From Bizionia sp. (GTDB taxonomy: Bacteria; Bacteroidota; Bacteroidia; Flavobacteriales; Flavobacteriaceae): 12,904 nucleotides of DNA. The DNA lies in NCBI GenBank assembly GCA_018067115.1, contig JAGPVI010000222.1, forward strand, positions 1-12,904, given 5' to 3'. Positions 7,052-12,904 of the stretch are shown here, piece after piece. The first letter of the stretch is position 1. Each line of letters opens with the position of its first letter. The notes beneath the pieces are model-generated. The model was given only the letters and a program-made list of their open reading frames with translations, made no database searches and was not told where the DNA came from. The position numbers and the translations under genes are program-made.

Positions 7052-7120
7052 ATCAATAGTGTACTATAGTATTATAGCGGTGATAATAAATAAATATAAG
7101 CGTTAAATGCAAACTGTTTA

Positions 7121-7534
7121 TTATTTTTCACCGGCTGTATTACCTTGAACCTTGCTAAAAAAATCATCTTTTACAGTTCTGTAATTATCTAAATGTACTA
7201 AGTAGCGTAGACGGTAACTTTCGTGCTCTGAAATATACACCATATCGCAGGCCATATCTTCGCATTCTTTTAAGTTAACGCGAGATAATGAGTATTTTTC
7301 GAGAGCCATTTTTAGTGTCTCGTTTTCAGATTTCTTCTCTAGAAAACGTGCTAAAATAGAATCTTTATCATCCGATTCGTTTACTTGTTGCTTACACAAT
7401 CCAACCAGATTATTCAGTTCTTTTTCAATATATGTAATGTGTTTAATCCAGTTTTCTAACTCAATCGTATTGATTTTGTGAGTTACCTCGATATCATCAT
7501 CATGATTATATATTTCTGTGTTATTGGTATCCAT
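7121..7534 (-). CDS. Uncharacterised helical protein beside the Rnk-like gene
   Basis: A 137-residue soluble protein I cannot assign to a function; I recall similar proteins in flavobacteria in the same position. The N terminus is acidic (NHDDDIEVTHKINTIELENW). Residues 25-85 are dominated by amphipathic, charged helix (IKHITYIEKELNNLV, LEKKSENETLKMALEKY), suggesting a coiled coil. A conserved-looking CEDMACDMVYISEHE segment (91-105) carries two cysteines, followed by a second helix (YRLRYLVHLDNYRTVKDDFF). No signal peptide or membrane segment is visible. It starts 12 bases after the stop of the Rnk-like gene, so the two are probably co-transcribed and may work together; this is inference from position only. 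Confidence 0.75.
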   Translation of the reverse strand: MDTNNTEIYNHDDDIEVTHKINTIELENWIKHITYIEKELNNLVGLCKQQVNESDDKDSILARFLEKKSENETLKMALEKYSLSRVNLKECEDMACDMVYISEHESYRLRYLVHLDNYRTVKDDFFSKVQGNTAGEK

Positions 7535-7546
7535 ATTTTAAATTTT

Positions 7547-7966
7547 TTATAGCAAAACATCAATGCCATTACTACTCTCTTGTTGTTCTACTGCTGTAAT
7601 TGTAAAGTGTTGCTTTCCTGTAGGGAAATCCCATATTACTGGATCGCCAGTGGCATACCCAAATAGAGCGGCACCCATAGGTGTAAGAATCGAAATTTTA
7701 TCTTGTTTTAAATCGCGCTCACTAGGAATTACAATTCGAATTGTTTTTTCCCAACCTTGGTCAGAAATTATCGACACTTTGCTATTAAATCTAATAACGT
7801 CTATAGGCATTTCGTCTTCACTTAAAACGCGTGCTTCTTTCAGTTCTTCGTTTAATTTAATAATTGATTTTTGAATTTCCGAATTCTCCGAATATCCAGA
7901 TACATTAAGAATACGTTTTAAATACACGTACTCTTTTTTTTCTAAAATTAAATTTTCATACTTCAT
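7547..7966 (-). CDS. GreA/GreB C-terminal-domain protein, Rnk-like
   Basis: A 139-residue protein that probably binds RNA polymerase through its secondary channel region. The C-terminal half (55-128) is the FKBP-like domain of GreA/GreB: DVIRFNSKVSI, ILTPMGAALFGYATGDPVIWDFP (93-115) and GKQHFTI. The N-terminal part has only about 50 residues, too short for the full GreA coiled-coil hairpin, as in the Rnk family; an acidic SEDEMP (49-54) lies near the junction. It is therefore unlikely to reach the active site for transcript cleavage like true GreA, and may instead compete with such factors or modulate polymerase; that is inference from family behaviour. It starts 25 bases after the glutamate dehydrogenase stop and precedes the helical protein by 12. 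Confidence 0.85.
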   Translation of the reverse strand: MKYENLILEKKEYVYLKRILNVSGYSENSEIQKSIIKLNEELKEARVLSEDEMPIDVIRFNSKVSIISDQGWEKTIRIVIPSERDLKQDKISILTPMGAALFGYATGDPVIWDFPTGKQHFTITAVEQQESSNGIDVLL

Positions 7967-7991
7967 TATAATCTTAATAAATAATTAATTA

Positions 7992-9293
7992 TCAAGGAAA
8001 AATACCTCTTTGAATGTAAGCTTTTGCAATACGTTCTATTGCTATACAATAGGCTGCTGTTCTCATATCCATAGATTTACTCTCAGAATACTCGTACACT
8101 TTATTAAAAGATTCTTTTAATTTTTTGTCCAGCTTAGCCATAACTTCGTCAAGCATCCATAATTCTCCATTACGGTTTTGTAGCCATTCGAAATAACTTC
8201 CAACAACACCACCAGAATTACATAAAATGTCTGGAATAATTGTTACACCACGATCTAAGAGAATTTTTTCTCCTTCAACATTTGTTGGTCCGTTAGCACC
8301 TTCAGCAATTATTGATGCTTTAATAGTATGTGCGTTTTTTTCTGTAATTTGATTTCCTAAAGCAGCAGGAATACAAATATCACAATCAATACTAAAGAAA
8401 TCTTTACCATCTAATACTTGCGATCCAGGAAAATCTACAACACTTCCTTTATTAGCTTTACTATAGTTAAATAGGTCTTCTATTTTAAAGCCGTCATGAT
8501 TTTGTATACTTCCAAAAGCATCTTGAACGGCTACTAATTTAGCACCTTCTTTTTCTAAGAAATGAGACGCCCAAAAACCAACGTTACCAAAACCTTGAAC
8601 GATGTATTTTTTACCTTTAAGATCTAAATTGTTTTTTTCTGCCCAGAACTTAATACTTAAATACACACCGTATCCTGTTGCACGATCTCTACCTTCTAAG
8701 CCGCCACTTCCTGCTGGTTTTCCAGTTACTACGTGTTGGTTTGCAGAACGTTCTGCTGGTGGTCTTGTACTCATATAAGTATCTGCCATCCAGGCCATAG
8801 TCTGGTCGTTTGTATTAATGTCTGGCGCTGGGATATCGTGTTCTGGTCCTATATTATCTGCTAAAGCAAAAGTAAAACGTCTTGTAATACGCTCTAATTC
8901 GTTCTTAGAATATAATGAAGGATCTAATTGAATCCCTCCTTTACCACCACCATAAGGTAAACCGGCTAAAGATGTTTTCCATGTCATCCACATTGCTAAA
9001 GCTCTAGCAGCATCGATATCTACCGTTGGGTGATATCGTAATCCTCCTTTATATGGGCCTAAAGCATTGTTATGTTGAACTCTGTAACCCGTAAAAATCT
9101 CAACTTCACCGTTGTCCATTTTTACAGGAAAGTGAACAATAATCTCATTGTTCGTAATACTTAAAATCTTACGAATGCTTGGGTGAAGATCAATTTTGTC
9201 TGCAGCTGTGTTAAACTGTTCTAAAACATTCTCCATCATACCTTTTTTGGCAGCTGGTTTTTTGTCTCCTTTCGCAGTTGTTGCTATTGTCAT
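7992..9293 (-). CDS. gdhA: Glutamate dehydrogenase (Glu/Leu/Phe/Val dehydrogenase family)
   Basis: Interconverts glutamate with 2-oxoglutarate and ammonium, linking nitrogen and carbon metabolism in the cytosol. The 433-residue product is a complete hexameric-type GDH. Substrate-site residues are K82 in GPYKGGLRYHP, K106 in TWKTSLAG, catalytic K118 in LPYGGGKGGI, D158 in DIPAPDIN and S366 in GGVVGSYFEW, which together favour glutamate over branched-chain substrates. The Rossmann motif is VQGFGNVG (232-239). The second strand ends VAVQD (D258), which suggests NAD rather than NADP, with modest confidence. The first 18 residues are Lys/Ala-rich and variable; Met19 or Met20 would be alternative starts, but the ATG at 9293 has an A/T-rich leader. 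It is followed by the Rnk-like gene after 25 bases and preceded by a small Cys gene in the same direction. Confidence 0.95.
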   Translation of the reverse strand: MTIATTAKGDKKPAAKKGMMENVLEQFNTAADKIDLHPSIRKILSITNNEIIVHFPVKMDNGEVEIFTGYRVQHNNALGPYKGGLRYHPTVDIDAARALAMWMTWKTSLAGLPYGGGKGGIQLDPSLYSKNELERITRRFTFALADNIGPEHDIPAPDINTNDQTMAWMADTYMSTRPPAERSANQHVVTGKPAGSGGLEGRDRATGYGVYLSIKFWAEKNNLDLKGKKYIVQGFGNVGFWASHFLEKEGAKLVAVQDAFGSIQNHDGFKIEDLFNYSKANKGSVVDFPGSQVLDGKDFFSIDCDICIPAALGNQITEKNAHTIKASIIAEGANGPTNVEGEKILLDRGVTIIPDILCNSGGVVGSYFEWLQNRNGELWMLDEVMAKLDKKLKESFNKVYEYSESKSMDMRTAAYCIAIERIAKAYIQRGIFP

Positions 9294-9389
9294 TTGTTTT
9301 ATTTTATATTATTTTTTCAGTGTTCTTTTTATCAATAATCTAAGATAAGTCATTTAAAAACATATATTTTATAATATTCTATTTTTTAA

Positions 9390-9418
9390 CGCTTTTAATT
9401 CCGAAAAACTTAAAAGCG
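9390..9418 (-). repeat. Inverted repeat between the small Cys gene and gdhA
   Basis: CGCTTTTAA (9390-9398) pairs perfectly with TTAAAAGCG (9410-9418) around an 11-base loop. On the minus strand the hairpin lies just after the stop of the small Cys gene and about 100 bases before the gdhA ATG. The sequence after it (TTAAAAAATAG) is not a T run, so it is a poor intrinsic terminator and read-through toward gdhA is possible. No confident gdhA promoter was found in the remaining AT-rich bases 9294-9389. Confidence 0.5.
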
Positions 9419-9428
9419 ATTGGGCGTA

Positions 9429-9596
9429 CTATGTTAATTCTAATTCCGACTGTGTTGTGTTGTGAATATCATAACCGGCATCCGTTTTAATCTCATCAAA
9501 TTCACTGCAAGAAAAAACAAGTTCTTTTAGTGTTGTTAAAACACATGCGTTAATGTGTAAACAATTTAGACATAAATTAATAGTTGGTGCGTTCAT
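9429..9596 (-). CDS. Small four-cysteine protein downstream of a sigma-54 promoter
   Basis: A 55-codon gene in a stretch that otherwise looks empty: ATG at 9596, TAG at 9429. The product starts MNAPTINLCLNC and has cysteines at 9, 12, 18 and 30 (CX2CX5CX11C), followed by SEFDE and an acidic tail ending ELELT. Four regularly spaced cysteines in so short a protein suggest a zinc or Fe-S knuckle, or a redox-active peptide. I have a recollection of similar short flavobacterial proteins with a C-S-E-F/Y-D ending to the cysteine motif, but cannot verify it. No signal peptide or membrane segment. Support for its being real: an intact frame with a patterned sequence, and a near-consensus -24/-12 promoter (9628-9643) placed so that transcription starts about 20 bases before the ATG. 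The neighbouring upstream gene is a sigma-54 activator. Confidence 0.75.
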   Translation of the reverse strand: MNAPTINLCLNCLHINACVLTTLKELVFSCSEFDEIKTDAGYDIHNTTQSELELT

Positions 9597-9627
9597 TTTA
9601 GTACTCGTGTTTTAATACGTACTTAAT

Positions 9628-9643
9628 GGCAATAGTCGTTCCA
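9628..9643 (-). promoter_or_regulatory. Sigma-54 (RpoN) -24/-12 promoter
   Basis: On the minus strand the sequence TGGAAC-GACTA-TTGCC matches the sigma-54 consensus TGGCAC-N5-TTGC at nine of ten fixed positions. The essential GG (-24) and GC (-12) are separated by exactly ten bases, the required spacing. The predicted start is near 9617, about 20 bases before the ATG of the four-cysteine gene. With equal base frequencies, a match this good would be expected about 0.03 times in this 485-base gap on both strands. A sigma-54 activator gene ends 136 bases upstream, which strengthens the call. Confidence 0.72.
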
Positions 9644-9660
9644 TAATATATAAATAACTA

Positions 9661-9695
9661 TGTGTGTGTTTGTAAGGTGCTATTAGTGTGTGTGT
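9661..9695. repeat. Two TG/CA dinucleotide tracts
   Basis: TGTGTGTGT at 9661-9669 and GTGTGTGTGT at 9686-9695 lie between the putative enhancer and the -24 element of the sigma-54 promoter. CA/TG steps are flexible, so the tracts could help DNA looping; no clear IHF site was found, only a partial ATCAA match nearby. Their length also makes them candidates for slippage. Confidence 0.5.
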
Positions 9696-9733
9696 TGGGT
9701 TGGTATTGCTACATTGATGTCTCTTTATGAAGT

Positions 9734-9767
9734 GGTACAAATGTACCCGACCGAGTAAAACTGTACC
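9734..9767 (-). promoter_or_regulatory. Putative enhancer: two GGTAC sites 20 bases apart
   Basis: A perfect inverted repeat GGTAC-AAAT-GTACC occupies 9734-9747. A second site begins at 9767 on the minus strand (GGTAC) with a degenerate right half (TTACT at 9758-9754), in the same phase and 20 bases from the first, close to two helical turns. Together they lie roughly 115-150 bases upstream of the predicted sigma-54 start, within the usual range for activator sites, and directly after the stop of the response regulator gene. Proposed as the binding site of that regulator; not demonstrated. Confidence 0.5.
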
Positions 9768-9778
9768 GATTTAAAAGA

Positions 9779-11107
9779 CTATTCCGAAAGCTTTTGTCTA
9801 ATGGTTTTTCTATCTATTTGAAGTATTTTAGCTGCCTTGGTTTTATTATTATTGGTAGCGTTAAGGACCTTTTTTATGTACTGCTTTTCCATTTCTTTTA
9901 GTGACGGAAACTCGGCAGTAGAAAAATCTATGTTGTATTTTAAATGATTAGGAAGGTGCGAAACCTCAATATTAGCATCGCACATAATCACAGCGTGCTG
10001 TAAAATATTTTCTAATTCTCTAATATTTCCTGGCCAATCGTACCGCTGAAGGATCTCTGAAGCTTCGGTACTTATTTTTACATAGCGATCTTTGTATTCT
10101 ACACCGTACTTAAAAAGAAATTTTTCTACTAACAAAGGGATATCTTCCTTGCGCTCGCGAAGTGGTGCTACATTAATTTCAACAACGGTGAGTCGGTAAT
10201 ATAAATCTTCTCTAAAGAGATTGTTTTTAATCATCTCTTTTAAGTCGCTATTCGTGGCTGCTATAATTCTAACATCGATATCTTCTTGTTTTTGCGACCC
10301 TACTTTTACTACTTTTTTCTCTTGTAAAACTCGTAATAATCGCGATTGTACAGGAAGGGAAGCATTACCTATTTCATCTAAAAAGATAGTCCCGCCATTC
10401 GAGGCTTGAAAAAAACCATTTCTTTCTGTATCTGCTCCTGTAAAAGCACCTTTTACATAACCAAAAAGTTCCGATTCTAATAAGTTTTCTGGAATAGCAC
10501 CGCAATTAACGGCAATAAATGGCGCTCTAGAAAATTTTCCTTGATAATGAATAGCGCGCGCCACTAGCTCTTTTCCTGTACCACTTTCTCCATTAATAAA
10601 AATGGTAGCTTTATTATTTTTAACACGTTTTATAACTTCTATAACTTCGCTTATTTTTTTTGAAGCTCCAATAATCTCTCCATAAGCGGTATTCTCTTTT
10701 GTGTCTTCTTTTAAGGTGTTTACTTGCGATTTCTTACTTTTAGCTAAAGATTTATCGATGGCTAATTGGAGTTCGTTTTTTGTAAATGGTTTTGTTAAAT
10801 ACTCTGCAACTCCAGATTTTATAGCGCTTAGGGAATCTTGAACAGACGGGTATCCGGTAACAATAAGTTTTGGTAATTTAGGATAATGCTCCGACACAAA
10901 TTTAATAAGTTCAAAGCCATCAATTTCTGGCATTTTGAGGTCGGTGATTAATAAATTAATCGTATTATCTTTTAAAATATTAACGGCCTCGCGTACGGAA
11001 ATCGCCTTATAAACGTGGTAGCCCCAAGAGTGTAAATGGCGTTGTAAGAGCTCTAGAATATTGATGTCATCATCAACTATAAGTATATTTTCTTTTTTTA
11101 AAACCAT
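9779..11107 (-). CDS. Sigma-54-dependent response regulator (REC-AAA+-Fis HTH)
   Basis: An NtrC-family transcription activator that uses ATP hydrolysis to open sigma-54 promoters. Order of domains in 442 residues: receiver 6-120 with acidic D12/D13, phospho-acceptor D56 in TDLKMP, T84 and K106 in TKPF; AAA+ domain about 143-375 with Walker A GESGTGKE (173-180), GAFTGA (220-225, the sigma-54 contact loop), Walker B GGTIFLDE (238-245) and arginine residues in LFREDLYYRL (298-306); C-terminal Fis-type helix-turn-helix 420-440 (NKTKAAKILQIDRKTIRQKL). All key residues are present, so it should be functional. It starts three bases after the stop of the kinase gene, a classic two-component operon. 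A sigma-54 promoter and paired GGTAC sites just past its own stop are likely targets. Closest architectural parallels are NtrC, ZraR and AtoC; the signal is unknown. Confidence 0.96.
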   Translation of the reverse strand: MVLKKENILIVDDDINILELLQRHLHSWGYHVYKAISVREAVNILKDNTINLLITDLKMPEIDGFELIKFVSEHYPKLPKLIVTGYPSVQDSLSAIKSGVAEYLTKPFTKNELQLAIDKSLAKSKKSQVNTLKEDTKENTAYGEIIGASKKISEVIEVIKRVKNNKATIFINGESGTGKELVARAIHYQGKFSRAPFIAVNCGAIPENLLESELFGYVKGAFTGADTERNGFFQASNGGTIFLDEIGNASLPVQSRLLRVLQEKKVVKVGSQKQEDIDVRIIAATNSDLKEMIKNNLFREDLYYRLTVVEINVAPLRERKEDIPLLVEKFLFKYGVEYKDRYVKISTEASEILQRYDWPGNIRELENILQHAVIMCDANIEVSHLPNHLKYNIDFSTAEFPSLKEMEKQYIKKVLNATNNNKTKAAKILQIDRKTIRQKLSE

Positions 11108-11110
11108 AAT

Positions 11111-12187
11111 TTACAATTTCGGAATTTTAATAATAAAGACCGCTCCTTTTTCAGGATTGTTTTTGGCTACGATAGTGCCTTTATGGCTTTTTACAATACC
11201 GTGCACCACACTTAATCCCATACCAGAACCTTCGCCCGTAGGTTTTGTCGTGAAAAATGGTTGAAAAATTTTATCGATAGTGTTTTCTGGAAATCCGCGC
11301 CCTTCATCTTTAATGGTAATAATCATCTCCTTTTCTGTCTGCCTTGCGTGAATTGTAATTAAACCATTCTCGGGTGTAAAATAAATAGCATTTATTAATA
11401 AGTTGAAAATAATTTGGGTGAGCTGGATAGCATCGGCACGTAATAATAGTTCCTCTTGCTCAATTTTTGCAACATACCGAAGATTCTTTTTCTTAAATGA
11501 CGGCTGTAGCAAATTAATTGCATTATTTATTATGGGTACAATATTTACCTTTTTCATTTCTTGAGGCATCTCGCAAGCAAAAAACATTAAATTTTTAACC
11601 ACTTCACGAGAGAAAATAGCATTGTTTATTATTTTTTCAAGATCGGCTTTGGCATTAGCATCGGTCATTTTTTCTTCTAGCAGTTCTGCAAATCCTAGAA
11701 TATTAGCCAAAGGCGTGTTTAATTCGTGTGCTATCCCTGCAGTAAGTTCGCCAAGAATATTTAAACGATCGGCACGTTCTATACGACTATTTAATAGTGC
11801 CTCGTTCTTTTTTAAAGCAACGCGTTCTAAAATATTACCAATTTTAATGGCAACGTTATCTAAAAGCGATTTTTCTTCAATTAAAAAGTCTTCTTCCGAA
11901 TCTATTAAAAATGCAGTTACCTGTCCTTGCGGCTCATTAAAAATTCTAATAGACGATGAAATTTTATTAGAGCTCGATAAAGTTCCCGTTTTTACGTAAA
12001 GGTTTAGAGTGTCGATTTCAATTTCTATTCGATCAGGGTATTGAAAGCCTTTTTTTAAGCAAATAGCAATGGCCTGTAATGTGTTGTCTATTTCTTTGTA
12101 GTTGGTATTAGAAATGATCGACGATATTTCATAAAGACAAGTTAGTTCTTTGATGCGTTCTTTTAACTCTTCATTATCACTAGTCAT
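11111..12187 (-). CDS. Soluble sensor histidine kinase, partner of the sigma-54 regulator
   Basis: Autophosphorylates on a histidine and should pass the phosphate to D56 of the regulator encoded three bases downstream. The 358-residue protein has no membrane segment or signal peptide, so it senses a cytoplasmic cue. Residues 1-125 form a mixed alpha/beta sensory region, possibly GAF-like (LYEISSIISNTNYKEIDNTL at its start is typical), linked by a helix to the dimerisation domain. The H box is ELTAGIAHELNTPLANILG with H154; the N box is QIIFNLLINAIYFTP (257-271), G1 is DEGRGFPE (294-301), the F region is FQPFFTTK (308-315), and G2 is GEGSGMGLSVVHG (318-330). The pattern is that of NtrB/ZraS-class kinases. 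Cysteines at 7, 17, 43 and 205 are not in a recognisable metal-binding motif. The ligand cannot be told from sequence. Confidence 0.93.
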   Translation of the reverse strand: MTSDNEELKERIKELTCLYEISSIISNTNYKEIDNTLQAIAICLKKGFQYPDRIEIEIDTLNLYVKTGTLSSSNKISSSIRIFNEPQGQVTAFLIDSEEDFLIEEKSLLDNVAIKIGNILERVALKKNEALLNSRIERADRLNILGELTAGIAHELNTPLANILGFAELLEEKMTDANAKADLEKIINNAIFSREVVKNLMFFACEMPQEMKKVNIVPIINNAINLLQPSFKKKNLRYVAKIEQEELLLRADAIQLTQIIFNLLINAIYFTPENGLITIHARQTEKEMIITIKDEGRGFPENTIDKIFQPFFTTKPTGEGSGMGLSVVHGIVKSHKGTIVAKNNPEKGAVFIIKIPKL

Positions 12188-12220
12188 ACTATATGTTTTT
12201 TGCCATTATTCATTACGTAT

Positions 12221-12228
12221 CAAAATTA
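12221..12228 (-). promoter_or_regulatory. Bacteroidota-type -7 element upstream of the kinase gene
   Basis: On the minus strand TAATTTTG matches the Bacteroidota sigma-A element TAnnTTTG exactly and would start transcription around 12216, about 29 bases before the kinase ATG at 12187. The -33 region is weak: no clean TTG sits 19-20 bases upstream, only GTT. No -24/-12 sequence is present here, so the kinase-regulator operon appears to be expressed from a housekeeping promoter. Confidence 0.4.
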
Positions 12229-12287
12229 TGAAATTACTTTTAAATATAACGGGTTTATAAGATTCTTCCGAGGTGTATAAAAGACAT

Positions 12288-12329
12288 AAAAAAAACAGGT
12301 GAATCAAAAATTAATTTGAAAACACCTGC
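12288..12329 (-). terminator. Intrinsic terminator after the META-domain gene
   Basis: On the minus strand CAGGTG (12328-12323) pairs with CACCTG (12301-12296), and within the loop TCAAA pairs with TTTGA around TTAATT, giving a two-part stem. It runs directly into eight T (complement of 12288-12295). It lies about 30 bases past the META-domain stop and separates that gene from the kinase-regulator operon. Confidence 0.8.
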
Positions 12330-12358
12330 TTCAACTTTAGTATTAAAATACTGTTTTT

Positions 12359-12904
12359 TTAGAAGTAAACAGCTTCAAAAACTGCAAGTGGTGCTCTTCG
12401 TCCCACATTTAAGGTTAGAGTATCCCCGTTAATAGTATAGTTGTTTGCGATGTTAAAAACGTTTAAAACATCAGAGTCATTTACTTCTACATCGGGACAT
12501 ATTTTCATTGTGGTCGCTAATTGATCAAAACGAATTTGGTTTCCTTTTTCTATAGTATAGCTTCCTGAAAAGGTATTACAGCCTGAAAATCCTTGAATAC
12601 GATTGTCGTCTGTTTTAAGTGTAAAATAGATTTCACGCTCTTGGTTTTCTGCCATAACAACGTCTTTACCTTCTAAAGTTTTTAGTTTCCAGTATTTTTC
12701 GGTGATAGGGTTATCTATCATTTTAGACTTTGTAAAGACTGCCAAAGGCGCTCTTTTTGCTTTATTAAGACTTAATGTGTTTCCAGAAATTGTAAAGTTA
12801 TCGGCTTGGTCAAAAATTGCAAATAATTGCGATTCATTAATCATAGAGTCTGGGCAGGCCATACGAGTGGAGGCTAAAGGAGAGAATGAAAGGGTTCCAT
12901 TATC
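12359..12904 (-). CDS. Two-domain META/HslJ-like protein, 5' end outside the window
   Basis: A META-domain (HslJ-like) protein, a family of envelope or secreted proteins linked in other bacteria to stress and antibiotic tolerance. The frame stays open to the window edge: 14 codons (DNGTLSFSPLASTR) precede the first Met at 12862, and they carry the conserved LxFSxLASTRMACP strand, so that Met is not the start. What is visible is the end of one META domain and a complete second one. The second has YWKLKTLEGK, GFSGCNTFSGSY and LATTMKICPD. The two repeats end almost identically (TISGNTLSLNKAKRAPLAVF and TINGDTLTLNVGRRAPLAVF). Any signal peptide would lie beyond the window. Cys in GCN and CPD positions could form a disulfide. 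An intrinsic terminator follows the stop. Confidence 0.85.
   Translation of the reverse strand, partial: DNGTLSFSPLASTRMACPDSMINESQLFAIFDQADNFTISGNTLSLNKAKRAPLAVFTKSKMIDNPITEKYWKLKTLEGKDVVMAENQEREIYFTLKTDDNRIQGFSGCNTFSGSYTIEKGNQIRFDQLATTMKICPDVEVNDSDVLNVFNIANNYTINGDTLTLNVGRRAPLAVFEAVYF

Noticed and set aside
6938..7059. AGGAGG-like run on the plus strand followed by a 27-codon frame at 6976
   Set aside because: The ATG is about 30 bases from the purine run, Bacteroidota rarely use such sites, the product has no pattern, and the frame runs into the terminator hairpin.
7057..7070. Short palindrome around ATAGTGTACTAT
   Set aside because: Short, AT-rich, downstream of a terminated transcript; likely chance.
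9696..9715. Plus-strand TTGGG...TTGC resembling a second sigma-54 promoter (GGTTGGTATTGC region)
   Set aside because: GG and GC are nine bases apart instead of the required ten, and no plus-strand gene follows.
11061..11264. Plus-strand frames inside the kinase and regulator genes and similar antisense frames elsewhere
   Set aside because: Shadows of strongly supported minus-strand genes, without motifs of their own.
12190..12210. TGGCAA upstream of the kinase gene as a -24 box
   Set aside because: No GC at the -12 position (ATAT instead), so it cannot be a sigma-54 promoter.
12339..12360. Plus-strand hairpin AGTAT-TAAA-ATACT followed by a T run
   Set aside because: Only five A/T-rich pairs, and no plus-strand gene to terminate; it abuts the minus-strand META stop.

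Overview
The window looks like a chromosomal segment of a Flavobacteriaceae-type Bacteroidota. Base composition is AT-rich. Start codons follow A-rich leaders rather than Shine-Dalgarno sequences. One -7 element matches the Bacteroidota form TAnnTTTG. The gene set (DUF1599 / BT_3928-type DoxX / DppB-like permease / tpiA / prmA / clpS, a GCHWC-type MsrA, a Rnk-like factor, META-domain protein) is familiar from that family. I see no insertion sequence, prophage, CRISPR array, tRNA or rRNA.

Layout. (1) folP (minus) diverges from a long forward run: duplicated DUF1599 protein, DoxX-type membrane protein, DppB-like permease (TTG start), tpiA, a 96-base gap with two hairpins, prmA and clpS, closed by a strong intrinsic terminator at 5888-5920. 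(2) A divergent MsrA-like gene (plus) converges on a 150-residue Cys-motif protein (minus), which has its own promoter at 6971-6999. (3) A minus-strand group runs from right to left: glutamate dehydrogenase, a Rnk/GreA-C-like protein and a helical protein of unknown function, ending in a terminator at 7022-7051. (4) Also on the minus strand, a soluble histidine kinase and a sigma-54 activating response regulator form a two-gene operon at 9779-12187. (5) At the right edge is a truncated two-domain META/HslJ-like gene with its own terminator.

The most interesting part is the 485-base stretch between the response regulator and glutamate dehydrogenase. It is not empty. It holds an unlisted 55-codon gene (9429-9596, minus) for a small protein with four cysteines (CX2CX5CX11C). 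Directly upstream is a near-consensus sigma-54 -24/-12 promoter (9628-9643, TGGAAC-N5-TTGCC). About 120 bases further upstream are two GGTAC-type sites 20 bases apart (9734-9767), where an enhancer would be expected. The neighbouring response regulator has GAFTGA, Walker A/B and a Fis-type HTH, so it is an obvious candidate activator. Kinase, regulator, enhancer, promoter, small Cys protein and glutamate dehydrogenase all lie in the same direction, which suggests a compact regulatory circuit. Whether its output is the small protein alone or also gdhA cannot be settled from sequence.

Other points of note are a C-terminal TonB-plug-like tail on the DoxX/thioredoxin-fold protein, the altered active-site residues of the MsrA-like protein, and the shared CX2CX5C spacing in two otherwise different proteins of the window.
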